Shown here: piece after piece, positions 1 to 6,097 of the stretch
Position numbering within the stretch: position 1 is the stretch's first letter
How the letters are laid out: every line of letters starts with the position of its first letter
Source: Rhodocyclaceae bacterium UBA2346
Lineage (GTDB): Bacteria > Pseudomonadota > Gammaproteobacteria > Burkholderiales > Rhodocyclaceae
Length of the DNA: 9,881 nucleotides
Assembly (NCBI GenBank): GCA_002344625.1
Contig: DDUE01000034.1
Coordinates: forward strand, 1-9,881
Direction: 5' to 3'
Made by a program: the position numbers and the translations under genes
Notes under the pieces: model-generated
What the model was told of the DNA's origin: nothing
The model's input: the letters and a program-made list of their open reading frames with translations, nothing else
The model's database searches: none

Positions 1-102
1 TAGTAGATAAAAGATCACGATTATTTGTGGTCTCCGCCAACTGGCCTAATGAGTCGTCTTCTAAAAAAGCAGAACTTACGGCCGCCACTCGGCGGCGCTT
101 GC
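1..102. other. AT-richer left flank, no recognisable gene
   Basis: The first 80 or so bases are about 40% G+C, clearly below the rest of the window. I see no gene here that I can support. A frame is open on the plus strand through this stretch, but it runs on antisense to the LysR gene and its product resembles nothing I know. The stretch lies downstream of the minus-strand LysR gene, so it is probably its 3' untranslated region plus intergenic sequence or the edge of a neighbouring element. The first bases could belong to something that extends beyond the window. Confidence 0.4.
63..96 (-). terminator. possible terminator of the LysR gene
   Basis: Read on the minus strand just after the LysR stop codon there is a GC hairpin: a 6-bp stem GCCGCC/GGCGGC (81-86 with 91-96) and a 4-base loop. 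It is followed by a run of six T (complement of 63-68). The T run lies 12 bases past the stem rather than directly after it, so this is not a textbook intrinsic terminator. Its place right behind the gene is the main support. Confidence 0.3.
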
Positions 103-1029
103 TCAGCGCACATTCGGCAGTTGAATCTCGTCGCTGCGACGAAGTCCGCGGGTCAGCATGCGGCAGCGCTCGAGAAACACCCGCATCGCCTCGTTGCGGT
201 ACTTGCCGCGATGCCAGACGAACTGGAACATCCGACGCAGATCGAGCGCCGGTACGGCCAGCGGCACCAGGCTGCCGCGACGAAACGCGTCGCGCAACGC
301 GACCCGCGAGATGCAGCCCAGACCCAGCCCGAATTCCACCGCACGCTTGACCGCCTCGGTATGTTCGAGTTCGAAGCGCACGTTTACCTGCGCACCGAGG
401 CGCCACAACGCGTGGTCCAGGGTCTCGCGGGTACCCGAGCCCGGCTCGCGCAAAATCCATGGTTCATCGGCCAGTTCGCCGAGCGACAGCGCGCCTGCCG
501 ACGCGAAACGATGCCCGGGTGAGCAGAAGACCACCAGTTCATCTTCGATCCACGGCTCGACCTCGACATCCGGCGAATGGCACTCACCCTCGATCATGCC
601 CAGATCGATACGATGCGCGACGATGTGCTCGACCACCGTCGCGGTGTTATGCACATGCAGCTCCACCCGGCTCTCGGGATAGCGTTGCAGGAACTCGGCC
701 ACGATCAGGGTGGCGAGGTAGTTGCCGATCGTCAATGTCGCGCCGATGCGCAGATCGCCCATCGACGCATCGCCGCGCAGCATGCTTTCGAACTCGGCCG
801 CGCGATCGAGCAGTTCCAGCGCCCGTGGCAACAGCTTGCGCCCCCGGTCGTTGAGGCGCAGACGCTTGCCCACCCGATCGAACAACTGCACGTCGAACTG
901 ACGCTCGAACTCGGCCATCGCCGTACTGGCAGCCGACTGCGACAGGTTCAACGCGCGCGCCGCATGCGAGACGTTCTCGCTGCGGGCGATCTCGGCAAAC
1001 ACGGCGAGTTGGCGCAAGGTGTATCGCAT
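103..1029 (-). CDS. finR: LysR-family transcriptional regulator, FinR-like
   Basis: This is a 308-residue DNA-binding regulator of usual LysR length. Residues about 3-62 form the winged helix-turn-helix, with the typical run LSQSAASTAM in the recognition region and LFDRVGKRL in the wing. Residues about 90-295 form the periplasmic-binding-protein-like effector domain, including GATLTIGNYLA and LREPGSGTR. The start at MRYTLRQLAVF matches the usual N-terminus of the family, although no good Shine-Dalgarno sequence precedes it. It is divergent from a ferredoxin-NADP reductase gene, as finR is from fpr in Pseudomonas, where FinR activates fpr under superoxide or related stress. Sequence as I recall it and gene order both support FinR, but the inducer here is inferred. 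YeiE- or CysB-like LysR proteins are the alternatives. It probably also controls itself, because a palindrome lies directly upstream of its start. Confidence 0.88.
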   Translation of the reverse strand: MRYTLRQLAVFAEIARSENVSHAARALNLSQSAASTAMAEFERQFDVQLFDRVGKRLRLNDRGRKLLPRALELLDRAAEFESMLRGDASMGDLRIGATLTIGNYLATLIVAEFLQRYPESRVELHVHNTATVVEHIVAHRIDLGMIEGECHSPDVEVEPWIEDELVVFCSPGHRFASAGALSLGELADEPWILREPGSGTRETLDHALWRLGAQVNVRFELEHTEAVKRAVEFGLGLGCISRVALRDAFRRGSLVPLAVPALDLRRMFQFVWHRGKYRNEAMRVFLERCRMLTRGLRRSDEIQLPNVR

Positions 1030-1042
1030 ATACAGATATTAG

Positions 1043-1059
1043 ATTGTCGATATCACAAT
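1043..1059. promoter_or_regulatory. LysR-type operator palindrome
   Basis: ATTGT-N7-ACAAT is a perfect 5-bp inverted repeat and contains the T-N11-A core expected of LysR-family sites (T at 1045, A at 1057). It lies in the 96-bp gap between the divergent LysR and fpr genes, 14 bp from the LysR start and 66 bp from the fpr start. The palindrome is seen directly. That it is bound by the adjacent regulator is inference from the standard layout in this family. Confidence 0.55.
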
Positions 1060-1066
1060 AATGCGC

Positions 1067-1095
1067 TTAGTCAATAAACGCCAGCGCACTATCAT
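1067..1095 (+). promoter_or_regulatory. possible fpr promoter
   Basis: TATCAT (1090-1095) matches five of six bases of a sigma-70 -10 box. A very poor -35 (TTAGTC, 1067-1072) lies 17 bp upstream. With a start point near 1102, the LysR-type palindrome would be centred near -51, a reasonable position for an activator. A weak -35 fits an activator-dependent promoter. The evidence is motif matching only. Confidence 0.3.
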
Positions 1096-1125
1096 TGGCC
1101 CAGAACAATGACTTCAGGGCAGATC

Positions 1126-1902
1126 ATGGCGAACTTTCTAACCGAACGCGTCATAAGCGTTCATCACTGGAACGACACACTGTTCAGCTTTCGCACCACC
1201 CGCGACCGCGGGCTGCGCTTCGAAAATGGCCAGTTCGTAATGATCGGCCTCGAAGTGGATGGTCGTCCGCTCACCCGCGCCTACAGCATCGCCAGCCCCA
1301 ACTACGAAGAGCACCTCGAGTTCTTCAGCATCAAGGTTGCGCATGGCGCGCTGACCTCGCGCCTGCAACACCTGCGCGAGGGCGACCCTATCGTGGTCAG
1401 CAAGAAACCCACCGGAACCCTGGTGCTGCACGACCTCAAACCCGGCAAGCATTTATACCTGCTGGCGACCGGCACCGGTCTCGCCCCTTTCCTGAGCGTG
1501 ATCCAGGACCCTGAAACCTATGCGCGCTTCGACAAGGTGGTGCTCATTCACGGCGTGCGCACCGTTTCGGAGCTGGCCTACACCGAATTCATCAACGAAC
1601 GCCTGCCCACCAACCCCTTCATCGGCGACGAGGTTCGCGCCAAGCTGATCTACTATCCGACCGTCACGCGCGAGCCGTTTCGCAATCAGGGGCGGATCAC
1701 GCAACTGGTCGCCAGCGGCAAGCTGTTCGCCGACATCGGCCTGCCGCCGCTCGACCCCGAACATGATCGTGCCATGCTGTGCGGCAGCCCGGCCATGCTC
1801 ACGGACTGCTGTGGGATGCTGGACGCTCTGGGTTTCGTGGCGTCGCGGCGCATCGGCGACCCCGGCGACTATGTGATCGAGCGCGCCTTCGTCGAAAAAT
1901 GA
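1126..1902 (+). CDS. fpr: ferredoxin-NADP+ reductase
   Basis: This is a 258-residue FAD enzyme that moves electrons between NADP(H) and ferredoxin or flavodoxin in the cytoplasm. The FAD-binding motif RAYSIAS is at residues 51-57, the NADP-binding TGTGLAP at 115-121, and CGSP begins at 219. The chain ends in IERAFVEK, the C-terminal tail typical of the bacterial (Azotobacter/Pseudomonas-type) subclass. I chose the ATG at 1126 because CAGGG (1115-1119) lies 6 bases before it and the protein then has exactly the length usual for this subclass. An in-frame ATG at 1108 would add six residues but has no ribosome-binding site. The divergent LysR gene suggests induction by redox stress. Known roles of the family include supplying reduced ferredoxin for Fe-S cluster work and recovery from oxidative damage. 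The family is certain; the physiological partner here is inferred. Confidence 0.96.
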   Translation: MANFLTERVISVHHWNDTLFSFRTTRDRGLRFENGQFVMIGLEVDGRPLTRAYSIASPNYEEHLEFFSIKVAHGALTSRLQHLREGDPIVVSKKPTGTLVLHDLKPGKHLYLLATGTGLAPFLSVIQDPETYARFDKVVLIHGVRTVSELAYTEFINERLPTNPFIGDEVRAKLIYYPTVTREPFRNQGRITQLVASGKLFADIGLPPLDPEHDRAMLCGSPAMLTDCCGMLDALGFVASRRIGDPGDYVIERAFVEK

Positions 1903-1911
1903 AGCAGTCGC

Positions 1912-2310
1912 TCAGCCGCCGAACAGCCTGAACAGCACACCGCCGCCAGCCGCCAGGCCGAGCGCACCGAAGGCGAGCGCCCCCAGCATGAAGCCGGGGC
2001 CACGCCGGGCCGGATCACGCTGGTAGGCGAACGCATACCCGCACCGGCCCACCAGCCACACGCCGCCCAGTCCGGCGGCCCAGACATCGCCGACGAACAC
2101 GGCACAGATCCACAGACACGGCAGCGTCATCACCGCCCATTCGAGGGTGTTCATCTGGATGCGGTAGGCGCGCTCGAACATCGGATGCCCCGACGTGGCC
2201 GGTGCGATCACATTGTGGCGTTTGCGCGCGAGGCCGACGTTCGCGGCAGTCGCGAACATGAGCAGCACCACCAGCAGCGTCGTCGCGGCGGAATAAGGTA
2301 GATCGGCCAT
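1912..2310 (-). CDS. MAPEG-family membrane protein
   Basis: This is a 132-residue, four-helix inner-membrane protein. Hydrophobic segments lie at about residues 8-27, 58-74, 77-96 and 107-129. Residues 45-54 read FERAYRIQMN, close to the FER-x-[FY]-x-x-[NQ]-x-N signature of the FLAP/GST2/LTC4-synthase branch of MAPEG, followed by E57. A later RCGYAFAY (89-96) carries the conserved arginine and tyrosines. Eukaryotic relatives conjugate or isomerise substrates with glutathione in the membrane; for this bacterial member a glutathione-transferase role is plausible but unproven. I chose the ATG at 2310, preceded by AAGGA (minus strand, 2321-2325) at 10 bases. In-frame starts at 2337 and 2412 would add non-conserved, hydrophilic N-termini, and the latter would overlap the divergent promoter region. 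Its 3' end is 9 bp from the end of fpr, convergent. Confidence 0.85.
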   Translation of the reverse strand: MADLPYSAATTLLVVLLMFATAANVGLARKRHNVIAPATSGHPMFERAYRIQMNTLEWAVMTLPCLWICAVFVGDVWAAGLGGVWLVGRCGYAFAYQRDPARRGPGFMLGALAFGALGLAAGGGVLFRLFGG

Positions 2311-2344
2311 CGGCGATTCGTCCTTCGTAAGCGTCATGGTGCGC

Positions 2345-2350
2345 AATATA
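2345..2350 (-). promoter_or_regulatory. possible -10 box of the MAPEG gene
   Basis: On the minus strand TATATT lies about 35 bp upstream of the chosen MAPEG start, in the gap between the divergent MAPEG and exporter genes. No convincing -35 is seen. Its position supports the start at 2310, since the longer start at 2412 would lie upstream of it. Confidence 0.3.
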
Positions 2351-2384
2351 GCGCCAATGGCCCCCCGGCCGGCGATGAGCGCAC

Positions 2385-2390
2385 TAGAAT
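2385..2390 (+). promoter_or_regulatory. possible -10 box of the ABC exporter gene
   Basis: TAGAAT matches five of six bases of the sigma-70 -10 consensus and lies 36 bp before the exporter ATG at 2427. No recognisable -35 lies about 17 bp upstream. The support is motif and position only. Confidence 0.33.
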
Positions 2391-2426
2391 GCGGCGTCTT
2401 CTCCATGACCATTGCCAGGCGAACGC

Positions 2427-4169
2427 ATGACCCGCACGCAACACCCGCTGACGACGCTTTTCGCGATGCTCTCCCCCTATCGCCGCCGGGTGGCGCTCGC
2501 TGCGGCGGCGCTAGTGATCGCGGCGATCGCCATGCTGGCCGTCGGCCAGGGGCTGCGCGCGGTGATCGACCGGGGTTTCTCGGCCGGCGACCCGGCCTGG
2601 CTGGACCGGGCCCTGGCTGCGATGTTCGGCGTGATCGCGGTGCTCGCCGCCGCCACTTTCGTCCGCTTCTACAACGTATCGTGGCTGGGCGAGCGGGTCA
2701 CCGCCGATTTGCGCCAACGGGTGTTCGACCACCTCCTGTCGCTGCCGCCGTCATGGTTCGAAGCCGGGCGTACCGGCGACGTGATTTCACGCCTGACTTC
2801 GGACACGGCCCAGATCGAGAGCGTGATCGGGTCGAGCCTGTCGATCGCGCTGCGCAACGCGTTGCTACTGATCGGCGGCCTCGCGATGATGTTCACCACC
2901 AGCCTCAAGCTCACCGGCCTGACGCTGGTCGGCGTGCCGCTGGTCATCGCGCCCATCGTGTTTTACGGACGCAAGGTGCGGCGCCTCGCGCGCGAAAGTC
3001 AGGACCGCATCGCCCGCCTGGGCAACCGCATCGACGAAACCATCCACGAAATCCGCATCGTGCAGGCCTACGGCCATGAACAGGCCGACCGCAACGACTT
3101 CGCCGGGCTCGTCGCGCAGAGCTTCGCCACCTCGCGGCAGCGCATCCGCAACCGCGCCACGCTGGTCGCCGTGGTGCTGCTGCTGGTTTTCGGCGCAATC
3201 TCGTTCATCCTGTGGATCGGGGGTCACGATGTGCTGGCGGGTGAAATCACCGCCGGCCAGCTTTCAGCCTTCGTGTTCTACGCCGCCCTGGTTGCCGGCA
3301 GCGTCGGCGCGCTTTCCGAGGTGTGGGGCGATCTGCAGCGCGCTGCCGGCGCCAGCGAGCGCCTGATGGAGATTCTCGCCACCCGACCCGAGATCGCCAC
3401 GCCCCCGATGCCGCTCGCGCTGCCCGAACCGCACCGGGGTGAGATCGTGTTCGACCGGGTCGGCTTCAGCTATCCCGGACGTCGCGACCAGGCCGCACTA
3501 GATGACTTCAGCCTCAGCCTCGGGCGCGGCGAAACGGTTGCGCTGGTAGGTCCCTCGGGCGCCGGCAAGACGACGGTCTTCCAGCTCCTGCTGCGCTTCT
3601 ACGATCCGGCGAGCGGCACGATCAGCATCGACGGCGTGCCGATCGCCGCCGCCGACCCCCAGGCGGTGCGCAGGCTGATCGCGCTCGTTCCGCAAGAGCC
3701 CGTCATTTTCGCGACCAGCGTGCTCGAGAACGTGCGCTATGCCCGCCCCGAGGCGACGCTAGACCAGGTCCGGCAGGCCTGCGCCGCGGCCTGGGCCGAC
3801 GAATTCGTGCGCAAGCTGCCCGCCGGCTACGACACCGATCTGGGCGAGCGCGGCGTCAAGCTCAGTGGCGGGCAGCGCCAGCGGATCGCGATCGCGCGGG
3901 CGATACTCGCCGATCGGCCGATATTGCTGCTCGATGAAGCCACGTCCGCGCTCGACGCCGAAAGTGAGCGCGTGGTGCAGGCGGCACTGGACGAACTGAT
4001 GGCCCGGCGCAGCACGCTGGTGATCGCCCATCGCCTCGCGACGGTGCAGAAAGCCGACCGGATCGTGGTCATGGATCAAGGCCGGGTCGTGGAAGTCGGC
4101 ACCCACGCCACACTCGTCGCAGCCGGTGGGCTGTACGCCCATCTGGCCAAGCTGCAGTTCGTCACCTAG
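2427..4169 (+). CDS. ABC exporter half-transporter (MsbA-related)
   Basis: This 580-residue protein fuses a membrane domain to an ATPase and should work as a homodimer in the inner membrane. Residues about 20-310 are the six-helix exporter domain. It is followed by a nucleotide-binding domain with Walker A GPSGAGKTT (375-383), Q-loop glutamine 423, signature LSGGQ (479-483), Walker B ending in D503-E504 and switch histidine 535. All catalytic residues are present, so it should be an active ATPase. It resembles the proteobacterial exporters related to, but distinct from, the lipid A flippase MsbA. The substrate cannot be read from the sequence and may be a lipid, drug or peptide. I chose the ATG at 2427 with AGG seven bases before it; a TTG at 2412 would add five residues. 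It is divergent from the MAPEG gene and 132 bp from ettA, with no obvious partner gene. Confidence 0.93.
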   Translation: MTRTQHPLTTLFAMLSPYRRRVALAAAALVIAAIAMLAVGQGLRAVIDRGFSAGDPAWLDRALAAMFGVIAVLAAATFVRFYNVSWLGERVTADLRQRVFDHLLSLPPSWFEAGRTGDVISRLTSDTAQIESVIGSSLSIALRNALLLIGGLAMMFTTSLKLTGLTLVGVPLVIAPIVFYGRKVRRLARESQDRIARLGNRIDETIHEIRIVQAYGHEQADRNDFAGLVAQSFATSRQRIRNRATLVAVVLLLVFGAISFILWIGGHDVLAGEITAGQLSAFVFYAALVAGSVGALSEVWGDLQRAAGASERLMEILATRPEIATPPMPLALPEPHRGEIVFDRVGFSYPGRRDQAALDDFSLSLGRGETVALVGPSGAGKTTVFQLLLRFYDPASGTISIDGVPIAAADPQAVRRLIALVPQEPVIFATSVLENVRYARPEATLDQVRQACAAAWADEFVRKLPAGYDTDLGERGVKLSGGQRQRIAIARAILADRPILLLDEATSALDAESERVVQAALDELMARRSTLVIAHRLATVQKADRIVVMDQGRVVEVGTHATLVAAGGLYAHLAKLQFVT

Positions 4170-4260
4170 GCCGGCGGAACAGGCCCGGCGGCAGCGGCGC
4201 CAGCGCCCGATGGCCGGTTTCGCCGACGCATCGACGGGCGGAATGTCGCGCTTCCGGTGG

Positions 4261-4266
4261 TATCCT
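4261..4266 (+). promoter_or_regulatory. possible -10 box upstream of ettA
   Basis: TATCCT lies 35 bp before the EttA start, in the 132-bp gap after the exporter gene. No good -35 is seen. The gap size suggests that ettA has its own promoter. I saw no clear terminator for the exporter gene in the gap. Confidence 0.22.
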
Positions 4267-4301
4267 TGCCCCATCCCATCCAACCACCAAAACAGGTTTC
4301 C

Positions 4302-5966
4302 ATGGCTCAGTATGTAATGTCGATGCTGCGGGTGAGCAAGACCGTTCCGCCCCGGCGCCAGATCATCAAGGACATCTCGCTGTCCTTCTTTCCCGGAGCG
4401 AAGATCGGCCTGCTCGGCCTCAATGGCTCCGGAAAGTCGACCGTCCTGCGCATCATGGCCGGCGTCGACAAGGAGTATGACGGCGAGGTGCAACACCTCG
4501 CCGGCCAGCGCATCGGTTACCTCGCTCAGGAGCCCGAGCTCGACCCGGCCCGCACCGTCAAGGAAGAAGTCGAATCGGGTCTGGGCGAGATCGTCGAGGC
4601 GCGCCAGAAGCTCGAGGAAGTCTACGCAGCCTATGCCGAACCGGACGCAGACTTCGACAAGCTTGCCGAAGACCAGGCCCGTTACGAGAACATCCTGGCA
4701 TCCGCCGGCGCCGACATCGAGACCCAGATGGAAATCGCCGCCGATGCGCTGCGCCTGCCGCCCTGGGACGCGGTGATCGGCAGCCTTTCCGGCGGTGAAA
4801 AACGCCGGGTCGCGCTGTGCAAGCTGCTGCTGTCGAAGCCCGACATGCTGCTGCTGGACGAACCCACCAACCACCTCGACGCCGAATCGGTCGAGTGGCT
4901 CGAACAGTTCCTGACGCGCTTCCCCGGCACCGTGGTGGCGGTGACCCACGACCGCTACTTCCTCGACAACGCCGCCGAATGGATTCTCGAACTCGATCGC
5001 GGCCATGGCATCCCGTGGAAGGGCAACTACTCGTCCTGGCTGGAGCAAAAGGGCGAACGCCTGGCCCAGGAGGCCAAGCAGGAGGCGGCGCACCAGCGGG
5101 CGATGAAGACCGAGCTCGAATGGGCGCGCTCTAACCCCAAGGCGCGCCAGGCGAAATCCAAGGCACGCCTCGCGCGCTACGAGGAAATGACCACCGTCGA
5201 GTACCAGAAGCGCAACGAAACCCAGGAGATATTCATTCCGCCGGGCGAGCGCCTCGGCGACAAGGTCATCGAGTTCGACGGCGTCTCGAAAGCCTTCGGC
5301 GACAAGCTGCTGATGGACAAGGTGAGCTTCAGCATCCCCCCCGGCGCGATCGTCGGCGTGATCGGGCCCAACGGCGCCGGCAAATCGACCCTGTTCAAGA
5401 TGATCGAAGGACGCGACAAGCCCGATAGCGGCGCCGTGGTGATCGGCCCGACGGTCAAGATCGCCGCGGTAGACCAGAGCCGCGAGGGGCTGGCCAACGA
5501 CAAGACCGTGTTCGACGCGATCTCCGACGGCGCGGATGTCCTGACCGTCGGACGCTTCGAAATGCCCAGCCGCGCCTACATCGGCCGCTTCAACTTCAAG
5601 GGCGGCGACCAACAGAAGATCGTCGGCAACCTTTCGGGGGGCGAACGCGGGCGGCTGCATCTGGCCAAGACCCTGATCGCGGGCGGCAACGTGCTGCTGC
5701 TCGATGAACCGTCGAACGATCTCGACGTTGAAACCCTGCGTGCACTCGAGGACGCATTGCTCGAGTTTGCCGGTTGCGCGATGATCATCTCGCACGACCG
5801 CTGGTTTCTGGACCGTATCTGCACCCACATCCTGGCCGCCGAGGGCGAATCACAATGGACCTTCTACGCGGGCAACTACCAGGAATACGAGGACGACAAG
5901 AAGAAACGTCTGGGTGAAGAGGGGGCGAAACCCAAGCGCATCCGTTACAAGCCGATCAGCCGCTGA
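4302..5966 (+). CDS. ettA: energy-dependent translational throttle protein EttA
   Basis: This is a 554-residue cytosolic ABC-F ATPase, against 555 in Escherichia coli as I recall it, and alike nearly end to end. EttA binds the ribosomal E site and gates entry into elongation according to the ATP/ADP ratio. It has two ATPase domains and no membrane part. Domain 1 has Walker A GLNGSGKS (39-46), LSGGE (162-166) and D186-E187. Domain 2 has Walker A GPNGAGKST (355-363), LSGGE (444-448) and D468-E469. The linker at about 240-325 is the charged P-site tRNA-interaction motif, including ELEWARSNPKARQAKSKARL. The second Walker B reads DEPSNDLD where T is more usual, a mild substitution. I chose the ATG at 4302 (MAQYVMSM) because it matches the E. 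coli N-terminus and has AGG five bases before it. The in-frame ATG at 4257 adds a non-conserved tail. Confidence 0.97.
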   Translation: MAQYVMSMLRVSKTVPPRRQIIKDISLSFFPGAKIGLLGLNGSGKSTVLRIMAGVDKEYDGEVQHLAGQRIGYLAQEPELDPARTVKEEVESGLGEIVEARQKLEEVYAAYAEPDADFDKLAEDQARYENILASAGADIETQMEIAADALRLPPWDAVIGSLSGGEKRRVALCKLLLSKPDMLLLDEPTNHLDAESVEWLEQFLTRFPGTVVAVTHDRYFLDNAAEWILELDRGHGIPWKGNYSSWLEQKGERLAQEAKQEAAHQRAMKTELEWARSNPKARQAKSKARLARYEEMTTVEYQKRNETQEIFIPPGERLGDKVIEFDGVSKAFGDKLLMDKVSFSIPPGAIVGVIGPNGAGKSTLFKMIEGRDKPDSGAVVIGPTVKIAAVDQSREGLANDKTVFDAISDGADVLTVGRFEMPSRAYIGRFNFKGGDQQKIVGNLSGGERGRLHLAKTLIAGGNVLLLDEPSNDLDVETLRALEDALLEFAGCAMIISHDRWFLDRICTHILAAEGESQWTFYAGNYQEYEDDKKKRLGEEGAKPKRIRYKPISR

Positions 5967-5984
5967 AGCCGGATCACTGAGACC

Positions 5985-6021
5985 GCGCCGGGGCCGGTGC
6001 GCGCACACGCCAGCCCGGCGC
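5985..6021. repeat. GC-rich inverted repeat with nested palindrome
   Basis: GCGCCGGG (5985-5992) pairs perfectly with CCCGGCGC (6014-6021) across a 21-base loop. The loop itself contains the 10-bp palindrome GTGCGCGCAC (5997-6006). It starts 18 bp after the ettA stop and ends 15 bp before the Shine-Dalgarno sequence at 6037. No T run follows on either strand, so it is not a normal intrinsic terminator. It could be an RNA structure in the leader of the following gene, a 3'-end stabilising hairpin of the ettA mRNA, or chance in GC-rich DNA. Confidence 0.4.
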
Positions 6022-6036
6022 CGCACGATTCGCGAT

Positions 6037-6043
6037 GAGGGAA
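6037..6043 (+). promoter_or_regulatory. strong ribosome-binding site ahead of leader frame
   Basis: GAGGGAA lies 6 bases before the ATG at 6050 and is the best Shine-Dalgarno match in the gap. It is not in register with the receiver-GGDEF-EAL frame. It is therefore placed to load ribosomes on the short leader frame rather than directly on the large protein, whose likely ATG (6094) is 50 bases further on. Confidence 0.55.
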
Positions 6044-6049
6044 CGCACC

Positions 6050-6097
6050 ATGACGACGACACTGCCGATGGCAACATTCGATACGGGCGCTGCATGA
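6050..6097 (+). CDS. 15-residue leader ORF overlapping the next gene
   Basis: The frame reads MTTTLPMATFDTGAA and ends in TGA. It has the only strong ribosome-binding site in the region (6037-6043). Its stop codon overlaps the likely start of the large c-di-GMP protein as ATGA (6094-6097), the classic geometry for translational coupling. An in-frame ATG at 6035 also exists but overlaps the Shine-Dalgarno sequence. The alternative is that these residues are the original N-terminus of the large protein, separated from it by a one-base frameshift or sequencing error. I recognise no regulatory amino-acid run such as repeated His, Trp or Leu. Both readings are inference from spacing; the peptide has no known relatives that I can name. 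Confidence 0.4.
   Translation: MTTTLPMATFDTGAA

Noticed and set aside
27..350. Plus-strand frame starting in the left flank and running into the LysR gene
   Set aside because: Most of it is antisense to the LysR gene. The product is Arg/Ser-rich without any known motif, and there is no ribosome-binding site.
2310..2412. Longer N-terminus for the MAPEG protein (starts at 2412 or 2337)
   Set aside because: The added residues are not membrane-like or family-like. A possible -10 box lies inside the extension, and the start at 2310 has an AAGGA site and gives the normal family length.
3759..5828. A 689-codon open frame on the minus strand across the exporter end and ettA
   Set aside because: It lies antisense to two unmistakable genes. 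Long antisense frames arise from the codon usage of GC-rich DNA, and its translation shows no recognisable domain.
5914..6093. Upstream extension of the c-di-GMP frame to ATG 5914 inside ettA
   Set aside because: The added 60 residues are Arg/Ser/Thr-rich and overlap the conserved ettA end in another frame. The receiver domain begins right after the ATG at 6094.
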